A stretch of DNA of 28,893 bases, from assembly GCA_002307275.1 (NCBI GenBank), contig DBTX01000049.1, positions 1 to 28,893 on the forward strand, read 5' to 3'. This document shows, piece by piece, positions 23,356 to 28,893 of this stretch. This DNA comes from Hungateiclostridiaceae bacterium UBA1305. GTDB lineage: Bacteria; Bacillota; Clostridia; Acetivibrionales; DTU013. The stretch's first letter is position 1. Each line of letters begins with the position of its first letter. The notes beneath the pieces are model-generated. The model made no database searches. It had not been told where the DNA came from and worked only from the letters and a program-made list of their open reading frames with translations. The position numbers and the translations under genes are program-made.

Positions 23356-23480
23356 TTTACCGTGTTTTTATTTACCGTGTCTTGATTTACTGCGTCTTGC
23401 TTTACCGTGCTTTGCTTTACCGTGCTTTGATTTACCGTGTCCTGATTTACTGCGTCTTGTTTTACCGTGTCTTGTTTTAC
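23354..23480 (-). repeat. 15-bp tandem repeat, about 8.5 copies, from the mocR-type stop to the hsp20 stop
   Basis: Fifteen-base units start at 23354, 23369, 23384, 23399, 23414, 23429, 23444, 23459 and 23474 (partial). Plus-strand consensus is GATTTACCGTGTCTT with variants. On the minus strand each unit carries TAA in the same frame as the hsp20 stop codon, which is the first of the series. The array fills the whole space between two convergent genes. Confidence 0.9.
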
Positions 23481-23929
23481 TGGATGTCGATCCTGTGTGA
23501 CTTTGGTTTCTGCTCCTCAGACTTCGGAAGGTTCACGGTAAGTACACCGTCATTGTATTTTGCGGTGACATTCTCCTGATTCACAGCATCCACGCTGAAA
23601 CTCCTGCAATACGAGCCATATCTTCTTTCTTTCCTGATATAGTTGTCTCTTTTTTCGTCAACATTCTCATCATGTTCCACACCGACAGTCAGTATGCCAT
23701 CCCTTAGTTCAAGCCTGATGTCTTCCTTTTTGACACCCGGCATATCGGCTTCGATAATGTATTCCTTTTCTGTCTCACGAATGTCTGCCTTCATCGAGCG
23801 GCTGGCTGGAAAAAACGCGGGAGCGAATGAGTCGCTGAAAAAGTTGTCAAAAATGCTTTCAAAATCAAACGGGTCATTCCTTGTTACAATATCATTGGAC
23901 CTTCTGCTGAATGGTACTAGTCCGAACAT
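23477..23929 (-). CDS. Small heat shock protein (Hsp20 family)
   Basis: The 150-residue protein has a short N-terminal arm (DPFDFESIFDNFFSD) and a complete alpha-crystallin domain (about 45-145). It shows MKADIRETEKEYIIEADMPGVKKEDI, RSFSVDAVNQENVTAKYNDGVLTVNLPK, and a C-terminal HRIDIQ of the IxI type used for oligomer contacts. It binds unfolding proteins without using ATP, and resembles clostridial Hsp18. The ATG at 23929-23927 was chosen because GGAGGTG lies about 6 bases before it; an ATG five codons upstream overlaps that site. Two CtsR boxes flank the promoter, so heat or protein-damage stress should induce it. Confidence 0.93.
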   Translation of the reverse strand: MFGLVPFSRRSNDIVTRNDPFDFESIFDNFFSDSFAPAFFPASRSMKADIRETEKEYIIEADMPGVKKEDIRLELRDGILTVGVEHDENVDEKRDNYIRKERRYGSYCRSFSVDAVNQENVTAKYNDGVLTVNLPKSEEQKPKSHRIDIQ

Positions 23930-23958
23930 ATAAAACACCTCCATAAATATTTTTTGTC

Positions 23959-23975
23959 TTTGACTATCTTTGACC
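23959..23975 (-). promoter_or_regulatory. CtsR operator 1 of hsp20
   Basis: TTTGACTATCTTTGACC on the plus strand reads GGTCAAA-GAT-AGTCAAA on the minus strand, a full match to the CtsR heptad direct repeat. It lies just downstream of the predicted transcription start. Confidence 0.85.
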
Positions 23976-23985
23976 TTATATATAT

Positions 23986-24015
23986 TTTATATCATATTAT
24001 ATGCAAGATAATCAA
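23986..24015 (-). promoter_or_regulatory. Predicted hsp20 promoter
   Basis: On the minus strand, TTGATT (24015-24010) and TATAAA (23991-23986) lie 18 bases apart, between the two CtsR boxes. Confidence 0.5.
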
Positions 24016-24023
24016 AATTTGAT

Positions 24024-24040
24024 TTTGACTATCTTTGACC
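24024..24040 (-). promoter_or_regulatory. CtsR operator 2 of hsp20
   Basis: An identical copy of the 17-bp CtsR box lies just upstream of the predicted -35 element. The two boxes therefore bracket the promoter. Confidence 0.85.
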
Positions 24041-24107
24041 TTCAAGGACCTATAAACACGATTATTTGAATTTATTTCTCCAGATCTCAATATTTCTCTG
24101 TATTTCG

Positions 24108-25649
24108 CTATTTCTTCAAACCGGCCATCTTAATCAGCTCATCCACCTTCAAAACTCCGGCCAGAAGCATTAAAAATATTGCAATTGCCACATTTGCGGC
24201 TAATGTTATTAATAGAGTCAATTTAGAGTCCCCTCCAAAAATTTCGAAAAAATGCAGCACATATCTTCCGGCAAGTACCATGATAACACCGACCAGACCG
24301 GGTTTGAGCAGCCACTCCCTCAAATCCGGCAGCAGACCGGTAATTTTATTGATTGCCTGTAAATTCAAAATGGAAGTAAGCATAAAGCTCGCACAAAGCC
24401 CTAATATATAGAACCTGATCCCAAAGGATGGTATCAGGAAGTATACTGCGCCTATCCTCAGCAAAGATCCGATTACTGTGTTTCTGAGCAGGATGCCCTG
24501 CCTGCCCAGTCCGTTCAGTACACCTGTCAGCGTCTGCTGCAGGTAAATAAATACACAGGAAAAGGAAAGCAGATATAACAGGTCTCCTATTTTCTCTCGC
24601 CTGTAAACAAGGGCACCGATCTCATTCGGGTAGCTGATGAATATAGCGGTAAATATCATTCCAAGGATGAACGTTACCTGTATTGACTTCGATATCCTAT
24701 AGTTGACAGCCTTGTGATTCTTCAGCGAAACAGACTCTGATATTGCAGGCACCAGTGTGGTTGCCAGAGAATTGGTAACCAGAGACGGAAACATAATCAG
24801 AGGCAGCGCCATACCGGCGAGCCTTCCAAACAGTTCCATGCTGCTTTTGTATTGCAGTCCGCCTGCCACAAGCATTGCAGGGATCAGTATGTATTCGGCT
24901 GCTGAAAGAATTGAGACAACCAGCCTGTTGGCCGAAACCGGCAGAGATTCCTTTAAAAGCTCAATGACTATGACCCGCTTACGCATGGGTCTGCCAGCCG
25001 CTTTACGGGAAGAGGAACCTTTCCCTTTCATGATATAAACTGCAGCGAGGACAAGCAAATTTGCGATCTCCCCCACGGCTGCCGCTAAAGTCGCATAGGC
25101 GCAGGCAATCTCCGGCCCCCTGGACAGGATGCTTGAGGTCATGAAAAGTATGAAGCCCATTTTTACAACCTGTTCTACAATCTGTGAAAATGCAGTCGGC
25201 ACCACTTGCTGAATCCCGTAAAAGTAGCCCTTCAAAGCAGATGCCGCGACAGTCAGCGGCAGGCACGGCACTAGTAACAGCAGCGCGGTTTGGGTCCTTG
25301 AATCACCCAGGATCCTGCTGCTGATCATAAACCTATTCAATAATATAAGCAATGAAGCAAATATCCCCGCAGCAAGTACCATCACAAGCGCACATGCGGT
25401 AATTCTGCCTGCGTTAACAGGGTGGTTCCTGGCTTGCTGCTCTGCTACCATTTTTGAGACCGCTATCGATATCCCGGCAGTAATTGTAAGCACAACAGTA
25501 GTATAAACAGGTATTACCAACTGGAACAAGCCCATGCCTTCGGCACCTATCAGATTTGACAGGTATATCCTGTATGCAAATCCAAAAAGCCTGGCAACCA
25601 GGCCTGCAACCATCAGGATTATGGCTCCGTTTACAAAAGATCTGCGCAC
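24108..25649 (-). CDS. spoVB: SpoVB-like MOP flippase
   Basis: The 513-residue protein has about 14 membrane helices and the SpoVB start pattern RRSFVNGAIILMVAGLVARLFGFAYRIYLSNLIGAEGMGLFQL. SpoVB-type proteins are MOP exporters linked to lipid II flipping and spore cortex formation. The start is a GTG at 25649-25647 with GGAG 7 bases upstream; starting here aligns with the family N-terminus and gives nearly the B. subtilis SpoVB length (518). The ATG at 25712 would add 21 residues without a ribosome binding site. It is transcribed alone, divergent from the GGDEF/HD-GYP gene. Relatives of similar sequence act on other lipid-linked glycans, so a spore role is likely but not certain. Confidence 0.85.
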   Translation of the reverse strand: MRRSFVNGAIILMVAGLVARLFGFAYRIYLSNLIGAEGMGLFQLVIPVYTTVVLTITAGISIAVSKMVAEQQARNHPVNAGRITACALVMVLAAGIFASLLILLNRFMISSRILGDSRTQTALLLLVPCLPLTVAASALKGYFYGIQQVVPTAFSQIVEQVVKMGFILFMTSSILSRGPEIACAYATLAAAVGEIANLLVLAAVYIMKGKGSSSRKAAGRPMRKRVIVIELLKESLPVSANRLVVSILSAAEYILIPAMLVAGGLQYKSSMELFGRLAGMALPLIMFPSLVTNSLATTLVPAISESVSLKNHKAVNYRISKSIQVTFILGMIFTAIFISYPNEIGALVYRREKIGDLLYLLSFSCVFIYLQQTLTGVLNGLGRQGILLRNTVIGSLLRIGAVYFLIPSFGIRFYILGLCASFMLTSILNLQAINKITGLLPDLREWLLKPGLVGVIMVLAGRYVLHFFEIFGGDSKLTLLITLAANVAIAIFLMLLAGVLKVDELIKMAGLKK

Positions 25650-25820
25650 ATCCGCACTCCAATCGAAAATCATGAAAATCCAACTGTTAATCTGTATTTT
25701 TCGTTTTGACATATATGCTTTATTTTTTTGTGAATTACTGGTATTATTAATTTGTTAGTGCCGTAGGCAAGCTGTACTTGAGCTATTCCAGAGAGAGAGC
25801 GCAATATACGGGGGCCATTA

Positions 25821-28514
25821 ATGATACACATACATAAGAGTCACAGAGTTATTTATGCAATAATATCGCTTCTATTGATCTCCTATTGTATATATTTTGG
25901 TATGTTCATAACAAAGCTGGATATCAATACAGCTCCGGCCAGCAATGCAAAAGACTTATCAGAACCAATTGAGCTCAATTCCGGATGGCAGTACCACTGG
26001 GGCGATTCACCACTGGACAATAATGGAAAGTTTATCTGGCTTGATAAAAATTTATTGACTGACAGCTGGAACAGCTTCCAGTTCCCCGGCAGACCGAAAA
26101 ATCCCGGCGGTTACAATTCAATATGGATCCGGTCAGTTCTTCCCGCAGGAAACTGGAAACAGCCCACGCTCAGGTTCAGAGCGCCTCAACAGGCTGTTGA
26201 ATTATATCTGGATGGGAAATTAATATATAGTTATGGCTCTTTCAATCCTGATGAAAAGGTGAGAACGCCCGGCAGCATCTGGCACCTTGCAGAATTACCG
26301 GCTGACTTTGCAGGCAAAGTAGTGAGTTTTCGGCTTCGGACACCTTTCCCGCAATATACAGGCTACTTTATAGAAACTGATTTAGGTGAAAGAAGCAGCC
26401 ACTTACTCAACATTGTCAAAGAAACCTCTGCCAGCGTAATATTCGGCAGTCTCTTCATATTGATCGGGCTCGGGCTTATACTTCTGCAGCTGGCTGGCTC
26501 CCATGAATGGCGCTTCCTTGGATTTCTGGGATTAAGCTCGATATTCATGGGCGGCTGGTATATTACCGAAAGCAAGATTCTGCAGCTTTTTACCTTTACA
26601 CCGGTTTCAATGACGTATGCCGCCAACTTCTTTATTTTTCTTATGCCGGTGTGGCTGATCATCTATATAGATAATACATTCACCGTCAAGTCAGAAGTAC
26701 TGAAACAATTGCTGCGGGCATTGTGCTACGCTCATGCACTGCTCGCGATTCTGGCATTTACCTGCGATATTGCAGGGCTTATGTCTTCGCTTTATTTTGA
26801 TAAATTCCTGCATATCATGTTCCCCATCACTATATTAGCGATTGCCTGTACCGTTATTACATCGGCAAATCGAAATAAGCTAAGTACCTTACTATTTATC
26901 TCAGGCATTCTGGCTCTGGGAATCACAGGAATTTTCGATACTTTCATCCTTTTCTATAACAACTTCCCTGCTCTTAGATTGGTAAAGTTCAGCTACATCG
27001 GTATGTTGTTCTTCCTTGCCACATTGCTCATCAATGTGGGTAGATTGCTGAAGAATCTTTTTGACAGCATGCAGTTAGATTCCATGGAGAATGAGACCAA
27101 TTACAAGACTCTTTTCACAAACATGTCCGATGGTTTTACCTACAATAAGTTGGAATTTGATGTAAATAGCAGAATCAGCAAGTGCATCATCCTTGAGGCC
27201 AATAATTCTTTCATCGAAAAGACAGGCCTGGATAAAAGCAAAGTGATCGGTGCGAATATGTTCTCTATTTTCCCTGAAATAAAAACATTAAACTTCAGCC
27301 CTAGTGAAGCAGACAGTGAGATCGCCGCAACGGCTGAACTCTGCAACTCAAATGATCCGATATGCCTCGGTTCCAAATGGTACCGGCTTTCAGCCTTCTA
27401 CCCCAAAAAGAGCTATCTTGGCATTATATTCTCCGATGTGACCGTAATGAAAAACGCGGAAGAAACAATAAGACGGCAGGCCTATACGGACAGTATGACC
27501 GGTGTTTTCAACAGAACCTATTTTGAAGAGGTCATGCTCAGGATGTTTGAAAGGATGTCGGAGTTAAAACCATTAAGCATCATCGCAATTGATATAGACG
27601 GACTTAAAATAACAAATGATACCTTTGGTCATAATATCGGCGATAAACTTTTAAAAGAAGTTGCTGAAATTATTTCAAGAGTTTTCAAATCAAATGGAAT
27701 CATATCGCGAGTCGGCGGTGACGAATTCTGTATCATCCTTCCGAATACCGACTATGAAGCCGCACAGGAAAAGACCGAGCAGATCGTTAAAACGACGGAA
27801 GAAGTAAACAAACAAAATCCGGCAGCCCCCATAAGCATGTCCATAGGCGTGGCTACTTCCTGTGAAGAGGATCATAATGATATCTACAATATTTACAGGC
27901 GTGCTGATGATGATATGTACCGCTATAAAATAAGCCAAACCTCCAGTGAAAAAAGCAAGGTCATAGATATGCTGCTCACAGCGCTTTCTGAAAGGGATTA
28001 CGTTTCACAGGGCCATGTCGAGAGGCTTGCAGAGCTTTGCCAGCTGATGAGCAATGCTCTCGATCTGCACGATACACAAAAAAGGAATCTTATCCTTTTA
28101 TCCAAAGTACATGACCTTGGGAAGATAGGCATTCCTGACGAAATTCTGAACAAACCCGGTCGACTTACGGCAAAAGAATATGAACGAATGAAGCAGCACG
28201 TAAAAATCGGTTATAACATTGCAAGCCGTTCAAAGGAATTAGTAATGATAGCACCACTGATACTGCACCATCATGAGCATTGGAACGGCGGCGGCTATCC
28301 GGATTCATTAAAGGAAGAGGCAATACCGCTGGAATGCAGGATACTGGGCGTAATAGATGCCTTTGATGCAATGACCAATAACAGACCTTATCATAAGGGC
28401 ATTAGCAGAGATGAAGCTATCTTTGAGATAAAGAAGTGCTCCGGGAAACAGTTCGATCCGCAAATTTCCATCAAATTTATAGAGATTATTTCGAAGATAC
28501 CAGCTTTCTCCTGA
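25821..28514 (+). CDS. 7TM sensor with PAS, GGDEF and HD-GYP domains
   Basis: The 897-residue protein starts with one membrane helix (about 9-30) and an outside jelly-roll-like ligand domain (about 50-195, with LRFRAPQQAVELYLDGKLIY). Seven membrane helices (about 205-412) of the 7TMR-DISM type follow, then PAS (about 427-545), GGDEF (about 553-712, RVGGDEF with GGDEF at 632-636) and HD-GYP (about 720-893: His764-Asp765, and HHHEHWNGGGYP at 816-827). It can in principle both make and degrade cyclic di-GMP in response to an outside ligand. The inhibitory RxxD site before GGDEF reads KSNG, so product inhibition is probably lost. HHExxDGxGYP has Asn at the Asp place. Start: ATG at 25821 with only GGGGGCC upstream. 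Confidence 0.9.
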   Translation: MIHIHKSHRVIYAIISLLLISYCIYFGMFITKLDINTAPASNAKDLSEPIELNSGWQYHWGDSPLDNNGKFIWLDKNLLTDSWNSFQFPGRPKNPGGYNSIWIRSVLPAGNWKQPTLRFRAPQQAVELYLDGKLIYSYGSFNPDEKVRTPGSIWHLAELPADFAGKVVSFRLRTPFPQYTGYFIETDLGERSSHLLNIVKETSASVIFGSLFILIGLGLILLQLAGSHEWRFLGFLGLSSIFMGGWYITESKILQLFTFTPVSMTYAANFFIFLMPVWLIIYIDNTFTVKSEVLKQLLRALCYAHALLAILAFTCDIAGLMSSLYFDKFLHIMFPITILAIACTVITSANRNKLSTLLFISGILALGITGIFDTFILFYNNFPALRLVKFSYIGMLFFLATLLINVGRLLKNLFDSMQLDSMENETNYKTLFTNMSDGFTYNKLEFDVNSRISKCIILEANNSFIEKTGLDKSKVIGANMFSIFPEIKTLNFSPSEADSEIAATAELCNSNDPICLGSKWYRLSAFYPKKSYLGIIFSDVTVMKNAEETIRRQAYTDSMTGVFNRTYFEEVMLRMFERMSELKPLSIIAIDIDGLKITNDTFGHNIGDKLLKEVAEIISRVFKSNGIISRVGGDEFCIILPNTDYEAAQEKTEQIVKTTEEVNKQNPAAPISMSIGVATSCEEDHNDIYNIYRRADDDMYRYKISQTSSEKSKVIDMLLTALSERDYVSQGHVERLAELCQLMSNALDLHDTQKRNLILLSKVHDLGKIGIPDEILNKPGRLTAKEYERMKQHVKIGYNIASRSKELVMIAPLILHHHEHWNGGGYPDSLKEEAIPLECRILGVIDAFDAMTNNRPYHKGISRDEAIFEIKKCSGKQFDPQISIKFIEIISKIPAFS

Positions 28515-28662
28515 GCCGATAGTCTGCAAAATTCTCACTTTCTTCCCCCTTGAAAAGCCTGCATAAATAATTCCGGCGGAGTCCTGCGCTCACAGCTATA
28601 TTACTCCCCATGTCGGAACCCCAGCGCCTTGGCAGGCACAATAAATAGTTACCATCGACCAT
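28486..28662 (-). CDS. Possible 58-residue ORF overlapping the end of the sensor gene
   Basis: The minus-strand frame starts MVDGNYLLCLPRRWGSD and ends DYRLRRKLVSSK, with a Cys/Arg-rich middle. Its last 29 bases run antisense to the sensor gene. The composition (GC-rich, arginine codons) differs from the AT-rich sequence to its right. No good ribosome binding site is present. It could be a small gene, a gene fragment, or chance reading of a repeated or structured element. Confidence 0.2.
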   Translation of the reverse strand: MVDGNYLLCLPRRWGSDMGSNIAVSAGLRRNYLCRLFKGEESENFADYRLRRKLVSSK

Positions 28663-28805
28663 CAGCTTTTCTGCGGAGTGTTATGGAGATTCACTTCAGC
28701 CCGGTATCACCAATAATCTGTATCAAGTAGTATCGAATCGGGATTGGGGGTAAAAGCAATCGAAATTTTATATAACAGGGACATACTGAGAAATATTAAA
28801 ATATT

Positions 28806-28835
28806 TTGACATAAACAGAACATATGTATTACAAT
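28806..28835 (+). promoter_or_regulatory. Predicted sigma-A promoter reading out of the window
   Basis: TTGACA at 28806-28811 and TACAAT at 28830-28835 are 18 bases apart, in AT-rich sequence. Confidence 0.55.
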
Positions 28836-28870
28836 TATATTAGCTGTACTGGTAAATAAAAGTTAGTTGT

Positions 28871-28886
28871 ATTGTTATGTAACAAT
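28871..28886. promoter_or_regulatory. Operator-like inverted repeat ATTGTTA-TG-TAACAAT
   Basis: Two perfect 7-base arms are separated by TG. It lies about 30 bases after the expected transcription start, where a repressor could block the transcript. The regulator and the target gene are outside the window. Confidence 0.45.
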
Positions 28887-28893
28887 TTATTAA

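Larger units (their letters stand above)
28515..28893. other. 379-base right end without a convincing gene
   Basis: The first 230 bases are moderately GC-rich and hold the doubtful small ORF (28486-28662). The last 140 are AT-rich and carry an outward promoter (28806-28835) and a palindrome (28871-28886). No clear terminator for the sensor gene was found. Confidence 0.5.

Noticed and set aside
23354..23480. Direct repeats considered as a CRISPR array
   Set aside because: Units are head-to-tail with no spacers, and no cas genes are near.
25650..25712. SpoVB start at the upstream ATG
   Set aside because: No ribosome binding site there; the GTG at 25649 has GGAG and aligns with the family N-terminus.
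25740..25820. Leader of the sensor gene considered as a cyclic di-GMP riboswitch
   Set aside because: I could not find the conserved core or pairing of either known class.

Overview
The window looks like chromosome from an anaerobic, spore-forming Firmicute of the class Clostridia, perhaps near Ruminiclostridium or Acetivibrio. The evidence is a two-subunit transketolase, a SpoVB-type flippase, an nnr-alr-mazEF chain in the order known from Bacillus and Clostridia, CtsR boxes before an hsp20 gene, and strong AGGAGG-type ribosome binding sites. No rRNA or tRNA is present, so the genus is an inference.

Positions 1-2270 are a GC-rich foreign island: a stand-alone HRDC-domain protein, a tiny ORF, a SymE-type toxin whose ribosome binding site lies in a hairpin, and an IS110-family transposase that has lost its C-terminal domain. 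The island stops abruptly inside a low-GC secreted-protein gene, which has lost its 3' end. Next come the two transketolase subunit genes with a strong terminator (3281-5299, minus), a YitT membrane protein (minus) and, divergent, a TagA/WecG glycosyltransferase (plus).

From 7448 to 21665 every gene is on the minus strand. In transcription order (high to low coordinate) there is first a surface-polysaccharide block: GT4 glycosyltransferase, DUF4330 protein, O-antigen ligase-like protein, FrhB-like Fe-S protein, flippase and polysaccharide pyruvyl transferase, closed by a terminator hairpin that contains the last stop codon. The second block is a conserved coiled-coil protein, NnrE/NnrD, alanine racemase and MazE/MazF. 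A membrane-anchored FAD oxidoreductase follows. The polysaccharide block, TagA, alanine racemase and SpoVB all point to cell-envelope building.

On the right are a MocR-type regulator (plus), an Hsp20 gene with two CtsR operators (minus), spoVB (minus) and a sensor protein with 7TM, PAS, GGDEF and HD-GYP parts (plus). The last 379 bases hold no convincing gene, but they carry an outward promoter and an operator-like palindrome.

The least expected general feature is that many intergenic gaps hold short tandem repeats, each with its own unit (33, 19, 15, 13, 7 and about 5-9 bp). Three of them start on the stop codon of the neighbouring gene. I did not find a clearly new multi-gene system. The best leads are the island (SymE hairpin and possible IS110 bridge RNA), the FrhB-like protein paired with a pyruvyl transferase, and the stop-codon-anchored repeats. 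GC statements are judged by eye, not computed.
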